Below are positions 48,460-58,477 of a DNA stretch of 64,000 nt, piece by piece. The position numbers and the translations under genes are program-made. This DNA is from Microbacterium sp. TNHR37B (GTDB lineage: Bacteria; Actinomycetota; Actinomycetes; Actinomycetales; Microbacteriaceae): positions 1-64,000 of the forward strand of contig NZ_LQGV01000003.1 of NCBI RefSeq assembly GCF_001620065.1, written 5' to 3'. Numbering within the stretch: position 1 is the stretch's first letter; every line of letters begins with the position of its first letter. Under the pieces are notes generated by a model, which saw only the letters and a list, made by a program, of their open reading frames with translations, did no database searches and had not been told where the DNA came from.

Positions 48460-49404
48460 GTGCCCGGTATCTACCCCGACATCACGACGGCGTTCGGCGG
48501 GACGCCATTGGTGCGCCTCAACCACCTGACCGCCGGGCACGATGCCGAGCTCCTCGTCAAGCTCGAGTTCTACAACCCCGGCGCGAGCGTCAAAGACCGC
48601 CTCGGCTACGCCCTCGTCGAGGCGGCGGAGGCCAGCGGCGAGCTCGCCCCGGGTGGCACCATCGTCGAGTCGACGTCGGGGAACACGGGGATCGCGCTCG
48701 CGCTGATCGGTGCGGCTCGCGGATACCGGGTGATCCTCACGATGCCGGCGTCGATGTCCAAGGAGCGCCGGACCCTCCTCGCCGCCTATGGCGCGGAACT
48801 GGTCCTCACCGACCCGCACAAGGGCATGACCGAGGCCGTCGAGACGGCGCGGCGCATCGCCGCCGAGACCCCGGGGGCGGTGCTGGCCCGACAGTTCGAA
48901 CGCGCCGCGAACCCGGCGATCCACCGCGCCACCACGGCGGAGGAGATCTGGCGAGACACCGACGGTCGCATCGACTGGTTCGTGGCCGGATCGGGCACGG
49001 GGGGCACCGTCACCGGTGTCGGCCAGGTGCTCAAGGAGCGCGCGCCGGACGCCAAGATCGTGCTCGTCGAGCCGAAGGACTCCCCCGTGCTCTCGCAGGG
49101 GCGGGCGGGCGGACACCGGATCCAGGGCATCGGACCGAACTTCGTCCCCGAGGTGCTGGATCGTTCGGTGATCGACGAGATCATCGACGTCGAGTTCGAC
49201 GACGCCCTGCGCATCGCGCGCGACCTGGCACGTCGCGAAGGGATCCTTGCCGGCATGTCCGCGGGAGCCGCCGTCTGGGCGGGACTGCAGATCGCCGCCC
49301 GACCGGAGGCCGCAGGATCGAGGATCGTCGTCGTCATCCCCGACGCCGGGGAGCGCTACCTCTCGACGGCGCTGTACGCCGACCTCCGAGAGGAGACGCC
49401 ATGA
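48460..49404 (+). CDS. Cysteine synthase, paralogue 2 (tandem duplicate)
   Basis: The 314-residue protein matches the previous gene motif by motif: [83 protein letters not shown] and [16 protein letters not shown]. The two are clearly diverged tandem copies, so a different sulfur donor or regulation is possible. The start is GTG at 48460 after GAGGAA. It overlaps cysE by 4 bp, so this copy, not the first, is translationally coupled to the acetyltransferase. Confidence 0.93.
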   Translation: MPGIYPDITTAFGGTPLVRLNHLTAGHDAELLVKLEFYNPGASVKDRLGYALVEAAEASGELAPGGTIVESTSGNTGIALALIGAARGYRVILTMPASMSKERRTLLAAYGAELVLTDPHKGMTEAVETARRIAAETPGAVLARQFERAANPAIHRATTAEEIWRDTDGRIDWFVAGSGTGGTVTGVGQVLKERAPDAKIVLVEPKDSPVLSQGRAGGHRIQGIGPNFVPEVLDRSVIDEIIDVEFDDALRIARDLARREGILAGMSAGAAVWAGLQIAARPEAAGSRIVVVIPDAGERYLSTALYADLREETP

Positions 49405-49979
49405 AGCGACCGGCGGTGATCTCGCGCGTGCGAGAAGACCTCGCCGCGGCGAAGCTCCGCGACCCGGCTGCCCGGGGAGGAGGGGAGATCGCGCTCCTGT
49501 ACCCCGGCCTGCATGCCATCTGGGCGCATCGCCTCTGGCATGCCCTCTGGCGGCGACGGCTGCGCTTCGTCGCCCGAGCCGGATCGCAGCTCACCCGGTG
49601 GCTCACCGGGATCGAGATCCACCCTGGTGCGACCATCGGTCGCCGGTTCTTCATCGATCACGGCATGGGCGTCGTGATCGGGGAGACCGCCGAGATCGGC
49701 GACGACGTCATGCTCTACCACGGCGTCACCCTCGGAGGCCGCACGCGCGACGCCGGCAAGCGCCACCCGACCCTCGGCGACGGGGTCGCCGTCGGCGCGG
49801 GCGCGAAGATCCTCGGGCCCATCACGATCGGAGCCCGCTCCGTCGTCGGCGCCAATGCGGTCGTCACGCGCGACGCTCCTCCCGATTCAGTGCTGGTCGG
49901 CGTGCCGGCCACCGCCCGTAAGCGCAACGCCGGAGAGAGCACGCGCGCCGTGCTGACGACGCCCGAGTACTTCATCTGA
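49401..49979 (+). CDS. cysE: Serine O-acetyltransferase
   Basis: The enzyme makes O-acetylserine, the substrate of CysK. The 192-residue product is the short form, lacking the N-terminal helical domain of E. coli CysE. It has left-handed beta-helix hexapeptides: [42 protein letters not shown], then [28 protein letters not shown] carries the catalytic Asp/His. The ATG overlaps the preceding stop (ATGA). Confidence 0.94.
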   Translation: MKRPAVISRVREDLAAAKLRDPAARGGGEIALLYPGLHAIWAHRLWHALWRRRLRFVARAGSQLTRWLTGIEIHPGATIGRRFFIDHGMGVVIGETAEIGDDVMLYHGVTLGGRTRDAGKRHPTLGDGVAVGAGAKILGPITIGARSVVGANAVVTRDAPPDSVLVGVPATARKRNAGESTRAVLTTPEYFI

Positions 49980-50007
49980 CCCCGCGGATCGCTGGGCGTG
50001 CACGCCG

Positions 50008-50409
50008 TCAGGCGCGGCGTTCGGATGCCTTCTTCCGGATGAACAAGGCCGGCAGCAGCCACGTGGCGAGCGCGGTGACGAGCCACACGATCACGGGGGC
50101 GGCCAGCCACGTCCACCAGGGTGCCCCGATCCGCAGGCCCGCACCCGGGATGATCACCACCACGACCAGGGCCACGAACGTCGACACGATCCCGATGCCG
50201 CCCAGGAGCGCGGGGGCGTTCCGCTGCGCCACCCGCGCCAGCCACGGCGCGAGGACGCTCTGCAGCACGGCGAAGATCACGATCGCCAGAATGAAACCGA
50301 TCGGCTGGCGCCAGGAGATCTGGAACCCTTCCAGCACGATGTCGGCGACGATGAGGCCCAGCGCGGCGGAGGCCAGGAAGATCAGGGCGCGGACGAAGAA
50401 CATGACCAT
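50008..50409 (-). CDS. Phage-holin-superfamily (4 TMS) small membrane protein
   Basis: The 133-residue protein has four hydrophobic segments (about residues 4-25, 32-50, 70-92 and 98-123) and a basic C-terminus ending RKKASERRA. It resembles the actinobacterial four-helix phage-holin family / DUF-type proteins found widely outside prophages. There are no lysis or phage genes nearby, so it is probably a resident membrane protein of unknown role. It is convergent with cysE. Confidence 0.65.
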   Translation of the reverse strand: MVMFFVRALIFLASAALGLIVADIVLEGFQISWRQPIGFILAIVIFAVLQSVLAPWLARVAQRNAPALLGGIGIVSTFVALVVVVIIPGAGLRIGAPWWTWLAAPVIVWLVTALATWLLPALFIRKKASERRA

Positions 50410-50446
50410 ACCCGGAGCGTAGCGTGTGCCACTCCCCCGGCGGAGG

Positions 50447-51520
50447 TCAGGAGTTCAGCGCGGCCAGGCGGGCTTCCTCGTCGGCGGCGATGGCCGATTC
50501 GATGAGCGGGTCGAGGGCGCCGTCCATCACCTGGTCGAGGTTGTACGCCTTGTAGCCGGTGCGGTGGTCGGCGATGCGGTTCTCGGGGAAGTTGTAGGTG
50601 CGGATACGCTCCGAGCGATCCATCCCGCGGATCTGCGAGCGACGCGCATCGGATGCCGCTGCGTCCCGCTCCTCCTGCTGCCTGGCGAGCAGCCGGGCCC
50701 GCAGGACGCGCATCCCGGCCTCACGGTTCTGCAGCTGGCTCTTCTCGTTCTGCATCGAGACCACGATCCCCGTGGGGACGTGGGTGATCCGCACCGCGGA
50801 GTCGGTCGTGTTGACCGATTGCCCGCCCGGTCCGGACGAGCGGAAGACGTCGATCTTCAGATCGTTCGGGTCGATGTGGATCTCTTCGGGCTCGTCGACT
50901 TCGGGGAAGACCAGCACGCCGGTCGTCGAGGTGTGGATGCGCCCCTGCGACTCGGTGGCGGGAACCCGCTGCACACGGTGCACGCCACCTTCGTACTTGA
51001 GGTGCGCCCAGACGCCGTGCGCGGGATCGGAACTGGCGCCCTTGATCGCGATCTGGACGTCCTTGTAACCGCCCAAATCGCTCTCGTTGCGTTCCAACAG
51101 CTCGGTCTTCCAGCCTTTGGACGCGGCGTACTGCATGTACATGCGGAGGAGATCGGCGGCGAACAGCGCCGACTCGGCACCGCCTTCCCCCTGCTTGATC
51201 TCCATGATCACGTCGCGGGCATCGTCGGGGTCACGCGGGATCAGCAGTCGGCGCAGACGCTCTTGCGTCGCGGCCACCTGCTCCTCCAACGCGGGGACCT
51301 CGGCGGCGAAGGCGTCGTCCTCGCGAGCGAGCTCGCGCGCCGCGTCGAGGTCGTCCGACGCGGCGATCCAGGCCTCGTGAGCGGCGACGATCCGGCTCAG
51401 CTCGGCGTAGCGCCGGTTGACCCGCTTCGCGCGAGCGGCGTCGGCGTGCACTGCGGGGTCGGAGAGCTCCTCCTGCACCGCGCGGTGCTCGTCGATCAGC
51501 CCTTGGACGGACTCGAACAC
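50447..51520 (-). CDS. prfA: Peptide chain release factor 1
   Basis: RF1 reads UAA and UAG stop codons. The 357-residue product has the catalytic GGQ in [20 protein letters not shown] (about residue 228) and the stop-recognition PxT-type motif in the middle domain ([17 protein letters not shown]). I chose the GTG at 51520, where homologues begin ([13 protein letters not shown]). It is 16 bp downstream of rho on the same strand. Confidence 0.95.
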   Translation of the reverse strand: MFESVQGLIDEHRAVQEELSDPAVHADAARAKRVNRRYAELSRIVAAHEAWIAASDDLDAARELAREDDAFAAEVPALEEQVAATQERLRRLLIPRDPDDARDVIMEIKQGEGGAESALFAADLLRMYMQYAASKGWKTELLERNESDLGGYKDVQIAIKGASSDPAHGVWAHLKYEGGVHRVQRVPATESQGRIHTSTTGVLVFPEVDEPEEIHIDPNDLKIDVFRSSGPGGQSVNTTDSAVRITHVPTGIVVSMQNEKSQLQNREAGMRVLRARLLARQQEERDAAASDARRSQIRGMDRSERIRTYNFPENRIADHRTGYKAYNLDQVMDGALDPLIESAIAADEEARLAALNS

Positions 51521-51536
51521 GTGGTGTCCCGTCGGG

Positions 51537-53591
51537 TCAGCGGATGTTGTTCTCGTGCCCGTGGCTGTGACCACCCGCGTGACCCGTGGGGGCCGGGATG
51601 GACTTCTGCATCTGCACGAGGAACTCGACGTTCGACTGGGTCTCCTTGAGCTTGCCCAGCACGACTTCGAGCGCCTGCTGCGGGTCGAGCCCGGCCAGTG
51701 CACGACGGAGCTTCCAGGTGATCTTGACCTCGTCGGCCGACAGGAGCATCTCCTCGCGGCGCGTCGAGGAGGCGTTGACGTCGACGGCGGGGAAGATCCG
51801 CTTGTCGGCGAGCTGACGGTTCAGGCGCAGCTCGCTGTTGCCGGTGCCCTTGAACTCCTCGAAGATGACTTCGTCCATCTTGGATCCGGTCTCCACGAGT
51901 GCCGTAGCGAGGATCGTGAGCGAGCCGCCGTTCTCGATGTTGCGCGCGGCGCCGAAGAAGCGCTTGGGCGGGTACAGCGCAGAAGCGTCGACACCACCGG
52001 TGAGCACGCGTCCCGAGGTCGGGGCGGAGACGTTGTAGGCGCGCCCCAGGCGAGTGATCGAGTCGAGCAGCACGACGACGTCGCGACCGAGCTCCACGAG
52101 TCGCTTGGCGCGTTCGATGGCGAGCTCGGCGACCGTCGTGTGGTCCTCGGCGGGACGGTCGAACGTCGAGGCGATGACTTCCCCCTTGACCGTCCGCTGC
52201 ATGTCGGTGACCTCTTCGGGCCGCTCGTCGACCAGGACGACCATGAGGTGGACCTCGGGGTTGTTGGTCGCGATCGCGTTCGCGATCTGCTGCAGCACGA
52301 TGGTCTTCCCGGCCTTGGGCGGGGCGACGATGAGTCCGCGCTGACCCTTTCCGATCGGGGCGACGAGGTCGATGATCCGCTGCGTCAGCTTCTCGGGAGC
52401 CGTCTCCAGACGCAAGCGGTCCTGCGGGTAGAGAGGCGTGAGCTTGCCGAACTCGACACGAGTGGCGGCATCGTCGACCGAGAGGCCGTTGATCGCGTCG
52501 ACCTTGACCAGTGCGTTGTACTTCTGGCGGCTGGACTGCTCGCCCTCGCGCGGCTGCTTGATGGCGCCGACGACGGCATCGCCCTTGCGGAGGTTGTACT
52601 TCTTGACCTGGCCGAGCGAGACGTAGACGTCGCTCGGACCGGGAAGGTAACCCGTGGTGCGCACGAACGCGTAGTTGTCGAGCACGTCGAGGATTCCGGC
52701 GATCGGGATGAGGACGTCGTCCTCGTTGATCTCGGTCTCGAACTCGTCTCCGCCCTGACCGCTGCGGCGCTTGTTGCGCTGACGCCCGCGGCCCTGGCCC
52801 TGCGACGTGTCGTCGTCGTCGGAGTGCCCGGCCTCCTGCGCTGCGGCGCCGCTCTGGCCGTTGCCGTTCTGGGCCCCTCCGCCGTTCTGGGCGCCGTTGC
52901 CGCCCTGCGCGCCGTCGCCACCCTTGTTGCGGTTGCGGTTACGGCTGCGGGAACGGCTCCGGCTGCGGCCGGTCGTCTCGCCGTCGGACTGCTCGGCCGT
53001 CTCGGCGCCGGATTCGCCCGATGCCGTCTCGGTCGGCTCGGTCGCGGAGGTGTCGTCCGACGCGGACTCGGCCGGTGCCGCGTCTGCCGCGGCGGGCGCG
53101 CTCGGCTCGGCCGTCGTGTCGGCAGCCGGTGTCTCGGCCGTGGCGGCCTCGGCCGGAGCGGCCGCGGCCTTCGAGCGCCCGCGACCACGCGGCGCCTTCG
53201 CCGGCGGTGCCTCGGCGGGCGTCTCGGTCGCGACCTCCGCGGTCTCTTCGGGCGCGGCGTCACCTGCTGCCGGGGCGGGGACCTCCGCCGCCGCGGCGGC
53301 CTCGGCCGCCTCGACGAGGTCCGTGCTCTTCGCGCGACGCGGCGCCCGCTTACGCGGAGCCTTCGCCGGAGCGGCCTCCTCTGCCGCAGGAGCAGCGGGG
53401 GCTTCTTCCGCAGCCACGGCCTCGGCCGGAGCCTCCTCGGCGGGAGCGACAGCGTCCTCGGCCGGGACGGACGGCGTGTCAGTTGGCTCCTCGGCGGGCG
53501 TCGCCGGGGCGTCGGTGGTCTCGGTGGCGACGTCCTGCGCGGCTTCTTCGCGCGCAGCGTCGTCGTTCTGGATCTCGGAGATGGACTCCAC
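51537..53591 (-). CDS. rho: Transcription termination factor Rho with large N-terminal insertion
   Basis: Rho is the hexameric helicase that ends untranslated transcripts. The 684-residue product has about 290 residues of low-complexity sequence first (Ala/Glu/Pro/Thr-rich, then basic [13 protein letters not shown] and Gly/Asn/Gln-rich), inserted around the small N-terminal fold. The RNA-binding domain follows ([35 protein letters not shown]). The ATPase has [16 protein letters not shown] (about residue 427) and [11 protein letters not shown]. The N-terminal insertion is typical in actinobacteria but variable in sequence. The start is GTG with GGGAG upstream. Confidence 0.95.
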   Translation of the reverse strand: MESISEIQNDDAAREEAAQDVATETTDAPATPAEEPTDTPSVPAEDAVAPAEEAPAEAVAAEEAPAAPAAEEAAPAKAPRKRAPRRAKSTDLVEAAEAAAAAEVPAPAAGDAAPEETAEVATETPAEAPPAKAPRGRGRSKAAAAPAEAATAETPAADTTAEPSAPAAADAAPAESASDDTSATEPTETASGESGAETAEQSDGETTGRSRSRSRSRNRNRNKGGDGAQGGNGAQNGGGAQNGNGQSGAAAQEAGHSDDDDTSQGQGRGRQRNKRRSGQGGDEFETEINEDDVLIPIAGILDVLDNYAFVRTTGYLPGPSDVYVSLGQVKKYNLRKGDAVVGAIKQPREGEQSSRQKYNALVKVDAINGLSVDDAATRVEFGKLTPLYPQDRLRLETAPEKLTQRIIDLVAPIGKGQRGLIVAPPKAGKTIVLQQIANAIATNNPEVHLMVVLVDERPEEVTDMQRTVKGEVIASTFDRPAEDHTTVAELAIERAKRLVELGRDVVVLLDSITRLGRAYNVSAPTSGRVLTGGVDASALYPPKRFFGAARNIENGGSLTILATALVETGSKMDEVIFEEFKGTGNSELRLNRQLADKRIFPAVDVNASSTRREEMLLSADEVKITWKLRRALAGLDPQQALEVVLGKLKETQSNVEFLVQMQKSIPAPTGHAGGHSHGHENNIR

Positions 53592-53745
53592 GAGTTCTCC
53601 CTCATACGTATGGATATGACTGACCGCATTGCGGGCCTGTCCACAGGCAGGCGCCCATCCGTCCGCTGGCGGTACGCGTCAGAAGACGCGGTTCGCCGGA
53701 GCGGGGGTTATGCGGTGGTTCGCAGATGTGCGATGGAGGCCAGAT

Positions 53746-54678
53746 TCACGAACGTGTCGTGGAACCCTCCGTATAGTCCCTCACTGTACCACCCTTGACG
53801 TCGACGGCGAGCAGGAGCGGCTCCCACGGAGTGTCTGCCTCTGCAGCGATCGCGACCGCCTCCCGACGCTGTCCCGGACCGTCGGCGAGCACCAGCACGC
53901 TGGGTCCCGCCCCCGACACGACCGCAGCGAATCCAGCCGCCCGCAGTCGCTGCACGAGCGCGTCGGTCGCGGGCATCGCCTGCGCCCGGTACGACTGGTG
54001 GAGCTTGTCCTCGGTGGCGGCCATGAGGAGTTCGGGGCTCTGCGTGAGCGCGGCGATCAGCAGCGCCGATCGAGAGACGTTGAACACCGCGTCCTCTCGC
54101 GGGACGTTGAGCGGTGCGAGGCCGCGCGCCACGCTGGTCGACATCGTGAACTCCGGCACGAACACGAGCGGCGAGACACCGCGATGCACGAGGAGCTTCT
54201 TGTGCTGGGGGCCGGCATCGCCGGTCCAGGCGATCGTGAGCCCCCCGAAGAGGGCGGGAGCGACGTTGTCGGGATGCCCTTCCATCTCCGTCGCAAGGCG
54301 CAGGAGCAGATCCGGCCCGAACTCGGCCTCACCGGCAAGGAGACCCTTCGCGGCGAGCAGACCCGCAACGACCGCCGCGCCCGAGGACCCCATGCCCCGC
54401 CCGTGCGGGATGGCGTTGTGCGCGGTGAGCCGGAGCCCCGGGAGTTCCTTCCCGACCGCCGCGTAAGCGTGTGCGATCGCTCGCACCACGAGGTGCGAGT
54501 CGTCGGTGGGAACATCGTCGGCACCCTCGCCCGAGACGGCGATCTCGAGCCGCCGGTCGGGCAGGGCGGACACGGTGAGCTCGTCGTAGACGCTGAGGGC
54601 GAGGCCCAGTGTGTCGAAGCCCGGCCCGAGGTTGGCGCTGGTGGCGGGAACCCGCACCGCGACGGTGCGGGCGGTCAT
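53746..54678 (-). CDS. thrB: Homoserine kinase
   Basis: This GHMP kinase phosphorylates homoserine for threonine synthesis. The 310-residue product has RVPATSANLGPGFDTLGLAL at the N-terminus, the ATP loop PHGRGMGSSGAAVVAGLLAAK (about residue 92) and a C-terminal VSGAGPSVLVL. I chose the ATG at 54678; upstream codons overlap the hom region without homology. It follows hom by 37 bp. thrC, commonly between hom and thrB, is not present here. Confidence 0.94.
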   Translation of the reverse strand: MTARTVAVRVPATSANLGPGFDTLGLALSVYDELTVSALPDRRLEIAVSGEGADDVPTDDSHLVVRAIAHAYAAVGKELPGLRLTAHNAIPHGRGMGSSGAAVVAGLLAAKGLLAGEAEFGPDLLLRLATEMEGHPDNVAPALFGGLTIAWTGDAGPQHKKLLVHRGVSPLVFVPEFTMSTSVARGLAPLNVPREDAVFNVSRSALLIAALTQSPELLMAATEDKLHQSYRAQAMPATDALVQRLRAAGFAAVVSGAGPSVLVLADGPGQRREAVAIAAEADTPWEPLLLAVDVKGGTVRDYTEGSTTRS

Positions 54679-54715
54679 GACGGCCGCGCCATGACGGAGA
54701 TGCTCGGACGCCCGC

Positions 54716-56044
54716 TCAACGTCCGTCGCCTTCCACGCGGAGCACCGAGAGCACACGTTCGACGGCGTCGCTCGCACCGAGTCGCTCGACGGTAGCGGCG
54801 AGATCGCGCTCCCTTGCCGTGTGGGTTCCGATCACCAGAAGCGCACGAGAGGACGCGAGGTCGGCGCCGTCGCTGCCCCCGATGATCGTCTGCTGCGCCG
54901 TCGCGATCGATACGCCGCCATCGGCGAGGATCCCCGCAATCGTGGCGAGCACGCCGGGACGGTCGTCCACTTCGAGCGTCACCTGGTACCGGGTGACGGC
55001 GTGGCCGAACGGCGCGATGGGCAGATTCGCCCGCGTGGACTCCCCCACCCCGACGCCACCGGCGATGTGGCGCCGAGCCGCCGAGACGACGTCGCCGAGA
55101 ACGGCGGAGGCCGTCTGGATGCCCCCGGCACCGGCCCCGTAGAACATGAGGTCGCCCGCGGCCTCCGCCTGGACGAAGACGGCGTTGTTGGCCCCGCGGA
55201 CGCTCGCGAGCGGGTGGTCGCGGTGCACGAGAGCCGGGTGCACGCGCACCGAGATCGTCTCGGCCCCGTCGTCGTCGAGTCGCTCGCACACCGCGAGGAG
55301 CTTGATGACGTAGCCGGCATCCCGGGCCGCGGTCATCATCTGCGCGTCGATCGCGGTGATCCCCTCCCGGTGAACGGCGTCCAGGGGGACGGTGGTGTGG
55401 AAGGCGAGGGAGGCGAGGATCGCCGCCTTCTGCGCGGCGTCGAACGCCTCCACGTCGGCCGTGGGGTCGGCTTCGGCGTAACCGAGCCGCTGGGCGTCGG
55501 CCAGCACATCGGCGTAGTCGGCGCCCTCCGAGTCCATCCGGTCGAGGATGTAGTTGGTGGTGCCGTTGACGATCGCGAGGATCCTCTGCACGCGGTCGCC
55601 GGCGAGTGAGTCACGCAGCGGCCGGACGATCGGGATGGCGCCCGCCACGGCTGCCTCGTAGTGCACGGAGGCCCCGACCCTGTCGGCCGCTTCGAAGAGT
55701 TCCGGACCGTGCGTGGCGATCAACGCCTTGTTTCCGGTGACGACATCGGCTCCCGCGGTGAGCGCCTGCAGCAGCATCGCGCGGGCGGGCTCGATGCCGC
55801 CCATGAGCTCGATGACGATGTCGCTGCCGAGGATGAGCGGCTCGGCGTCGGTGGTCAGCAGCGCGCGCGGGAGATCGGTGTCACGCGGGGCGTCCGGGTC
55901 ACGCACGGCGATGCCGACGAGCTCCAGCTCGGCACCGGCGCGAGCGGCCAGCTCGTCGGCGTGCTGCAGAAGGAGGGCGGCCACCTGCGAGCCCACAGAG
56001 CCCGCACCCAGCAGCGCCACCCGGAGGCGACGGTCGTCAGTCAT
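54716..56044 (-). CDS. hom: Homoserine dehydrogenase
   Basis: The enzyme reduces aspartate semialdehyde to homoserine. The 442-residue product has the NAD(P)-binding RVALLGAGSVGSQVAALLL, the catalytic region IVNGTTNYILDRM with GYAEADPTADVEAFDAAQKAAILASLAF, and a C-terminal ACT domain (YQVTLEVDDRPGVLATIAGILADGGVSIATAQQ, from about residue 345) that suggests threonine feedback control. It overlaps lysA by 4 bp. Confidence 0.95.
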   Translation of the reverse strand: MTDDRRLRVALLGAGSVGSQVAALLLQHADELAARAGAELELVGIAVRDPDAPRDTDLPRALLTTDAEPLILGSDIVIELMGGIEPARAMLLQALTAGADVVTGNKALIATHGPELFEAADRVGASVHYEAAVAGAIPIVRPLRDSLAGDRVQRILAIVNGTTNYILDRMDSEGADYADVLADAQRLGYAEADPTADVEAFDAAQKAAILASLAFHTTVPLDAVHREGITAIDAQMMTAARDAGYVIKLLAVCERLDDDGAETISVRVHPALVHRDHPLASVRGANNAVFVQAEAAGDLMFYGAGAGGIQTASAVLGDVVSAARRHIAGGVGVGESTRANLPIAPFGHAVTRYQVTLEVDDRPGVLATIAGILADGGVSIATAQQTIIGGSDGADLASSRALLVIGTHTARERDLAATVERLGASDAVERVLSVLRVEGDGR

Positions 56045-57459
56045 TCGGTTCCTTCGATCGGGGACGGCGGTGCTCCGACGTCCCGGGCGAGCAGATCGGA
56101 GATGGTCTCCCCCCGCACGATCACCCGCGCGCGGCCGTCACCGACGGCGACGACGGGCGGACGAGGCACGGCGTTGTAGTTGCTGGCGAGGGAATAGCAG
56201 TACGCCCCCGTCGCCGGCACCGCGAGAAGGTCTCCCGGCGCGATGTCGGCGGGGAGGTACTCGGCATCCACGACGATGTCGCCGGACTCGCAATGACGTC
56301 CGACCACGCGCGCGAGAGCGGGCTCCGCCCCCGAGCCGCGCGAGGCGATCCGGGCCGAGTACTGAGCCCCGTAGAGCGCGGGGCGCGCATTGTCGCTCAT
56401 GCCGCCGTCGACACTGACGTAGAGCCGGGAGAGGTCGTCGGAGACCTGGACGGGCTTGACCGTGCCCACTTCGTACAGCGTGACGCCGGCGCGGCCGACG
56501 ATCGTGCGGCCGGGTTCGAAGGCGAGGTCGGGCACGGCCACGCCGTGGGTGCGGCATTCGCGCGCGACCGCATCGACGACGCCGTCGGCAAGCTCGCCGA
56601 TCGGGGTGGGGTCGTCGACGGAGGTGTAGGCGATGCCGAATCCGCCACCGAGGTTCAGGAGGGGGATCTCTCCCTCGCGGCTCAGTCGCGCGTGGAGTTC
56701 CACGACACGAGCCGCGGACTCGGCGAAACCGGCGGTGCCGAAGATCTGCGAACCGATGTGACAATGCAGGCCGAGAAAGCGCAGCGAGGTGAGCTCACGG
56801 ATGCGCGCGACGATCGCCGGCGCGTCCGCGAGGGCGAACCCGAACTTCTGGTCCTCGTGCGCCGTGGCAAGGAAATCGTGCGTCTCGGCGTGCACACCGC
56901 TGTTGACGCGCACGAGCACGTTCTGCACGACACTCGCGTGCGCGGCGATCTCGGCGAGCCGCTCCACCTCGATCGCGCTGTCGACGATGACGGTTCCCAC
57001 ACCCGCCGCCACGGCATCGCGCAGTTCCGGAACGGACTTGTTGTTGCCGTGCATGCCGATCCGCGCGGGATCGGCTCCTGCAGCGAGCGCGATGGCGAGC
57101 TCGCCTCCGGTGGCGACGTCCACGGCCAATCCCTCGCCGGTGACCCAGCGGACGACCTCCGTGCTGAGAAAAGCCTTGCCGGCGTAGTACACGCGAGCGC
57201 GCGATCCGTGACGGGCGGCCGCCGCCTCGAAGGCGCTGCGCACCTCGCGCGCGCGGGCACGCACCTCGGGCTCGTCGAGCACGTACAGCGGAGTGCCGAA
57301 GCGCCGCTGGAGCTCGGAGACGCCGACGCCACCGACGAACACCTCCCCCGACGCGTCGCGGCGGGCTGATGCCGGCCAGACGGCGGGCACGAGCTCATCG
57401 GCGTCGCGAGGCACGGCGAGCCATTCGGGCGCGAGCGGACGGTGATCGGGGGCGGACAC
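56041..57459 (-). CDS. lysA: Diaminopimelate decarboxylase
   Basis: This PLP enzyme converts meso-diaminopimelate to lysine. The 472-residue product shows YYAGKAFLS with the PLP lysine (about residue 72), HCHIGSQIFG (about 210), GGGFGIAYT and the active Cys in GRHCESGDIV. It is part of the argS / DUF2993 / lysA / hom / thrB order common in actinobacteria. Its stop overlaps the hom start. Confidence 0.95.
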   Translation of the reverse strand: MSAPDHRPLAPEWLAVPRDADELVPAVWPASARRDASGEVFVGGVGVSELQRRFGTPLYVLDEPEVRARAREVRSAFEAAAARHGSRARVYYAGKAFLSTEVVRWVTGEGLAVDVATGGELAIALAAGADPARIGMHGNNKSVPELRDAVAAGVGTVIVDSAIEVERLAEIAAHASVVQNVLVRVNSGVHAETHDFLATAHEDQKFGFALADAPAIVARIRELTSLRFLGLHCHIGSQIFGTAGFAESAARVVELHARLSREGEIPLLNLGGGFGIAYTSVDDPTPIGELADGVVDAVARECRTHGVAVPDLAFEPGRTIVGRAGVTLYEVGTVKPVQVSDDLSRLYVSVDGGMSDNARPALYGAQYSARIASRGSGAEPALARVVGRHCESGDIVVDAEYLPADIAPGDLLAVPATGAYCYSLASNYNAVPRPPVVAVGDGRARVIVRGETISDLLARDVGAPPSPIEGTE

Positions 57460-57568
57460 GAGTGGACACCAATCGGGTGGAGACGGCGGCTGCCGGCGGG
57501 ATGTTCACGCCGGGACAGTCCCTTTCAGGCGGTGACTCAGAGTCTAGAGCACCCGCCTCCCCCGCTCC

Positions 57569-57584
57569 GACGAGACGGCTCGTC
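57569..57584 (-). terminator. Short hairpin downstream of the DUF2993 gene
   Basis: GACGAG-ACGG-CTCGTC is a perfect 6-bp stem in the 166-bp gap before lysA. An alternative stem GAGACG-GCT-CGTCTC overlaps it. It is a weak terminator candidate; there is no T-tract. An AGTCTA (TAGACT on the minus strand) at 57541-57546 may be a lysA promoter -10. Confidence 0.35.
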
Positions 57585-57625
57585 TCCCGGACGAGCGCTC
57601 CGGCACGCGCAGAGCCGAGGGCGCC

Positions 57626-58462
57626 TCAGGAGCACTCGCCCTTCTGACGCGCCGCATCGTCGCGGAGGATCGAGCTGTCGATCTCGAACTCGGCCGTCAC
57701 CGCTCGAGGGGCCACCGAGACATCGGTGAGGGTCAGGGCCGCGGGAAGGTACTGGGCGATACACACGTCCCAATCCCGCACCACCGTGGAGGCGAGAGCG
57801 CCGAACTGTCGCAGAATCGCCTCCGCAGAGATCTCCGCGCCCGCGAGCCGGAGCGACGTCGGGGTGAGGACGAGTTCCCCCGCCTCCGCCCGCGGCGTGA
57901 GCGCCACGCCCACGGGCACGGTCGTGAGAAGCGCGTTGAGCTCGAAGGTCACCGCGATGTCGGGAGCATCGATCTGCACACTGTCGGCCGGGAACTCGTC
58001 GAGGTTCGCCAGCAGCGCCTGCAGTTGCTCGTCGTCCAGCGTGACCGAGGCGTAGGCCCCGCTCCAGTCACCGTCGCCGCGGATGGGGACGTCCTGCGCG
58101 CGTACGGTGACGTCGGCGGAGAAGTCCCCGATCGGAACGTCCGCCGAACTCACCCGCACCTCGCCGAGGTTGCCCACCAGCAACGGCAGGAGCACCGGGC
58201 CGATCACCTCGACGTCGATGTCCTGGTCCGCAGGAAGGGAGAGCTGGGTGACGGCCTGCTCGCGGATCGTCTGCTCGACGACACCCCGGGCGATCTGTTC
58301 ACCGGCCAGCCACGCCCCCGCGGCGAGCACCAGTACGATCACGACCCCGATGGCCCAGGGCCACCGCCGGCGCGCTCGTCGGGTTGCCGGCGAGGACGCG
58401 GCGGGAGGCACGCGCGGGGCGGGGCCGGCGAGCGGGCTGGTGTCGTCGCGGTCCGCGGTCAC
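57626..58462 (-). CDS. DUF2993 (LmeA-like) phospholipid-binding membrane protein
   Basis: The 278-residue protein has a cytosolic Pro/Arg-rich N-terminus, one membrane helix (PWAIGVVIVLVLAAGAWLAG, about residues 35-54) and an extracellular DUF2993 domain (EQTIREQAVTQLSLPADQDIDVEVIG). The domain resembles LmeA, which binds lipids during mannoglycan assembly in mycobacteria. Two late Cys (WDVCIAQYL and the last residues, KGECS) could form a disulfide. It begins 15 bp after argS and is probably co-transcribed. Confidence 0.82.
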   Translation of the reverse strand: MTADRDDTSPLAGPAPRVPPAASSPATRRARRRWPWAIGVVIVLVLAAGAWLAGEQIARGVVEQTIREQAVTQLSLPADQDIDVEVIGPVLLPLLVGNLGEVRVSSADVPIGDFSADVTVRAQDVPIRGDGDWSGAYASVTLDDEQLQALLANLDEFPADSVQIDAPDIAVTFELNALLTTVPVGVALTPRAEAGELVLTPTSLRLAGAEISAEAILRQFGALASTVVRDWDVCIAQYLPAALTLTDVSVAPRAVTAEFEIDSSILRDDAARQKGECS

Positions 58463-58477
58463 GTCGGTGCCCTCCGC

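Noticed and set aside
50008..50409. A prophage remnant suggested by the holin-like protein
   Set aside because: There are no integrase, lysin, capsid or attachment sites nearby; this protein family is widespread as ordinary membrane proteins.
51417..53798. A plus-strand open frame of 793 codons opposite rho, with Gly/Leu/Arg repeats resembling a PE-PGRS-like protein
   Set aside because: The repeats mirror the low-complexity N-terminal region of rho on the other strand.
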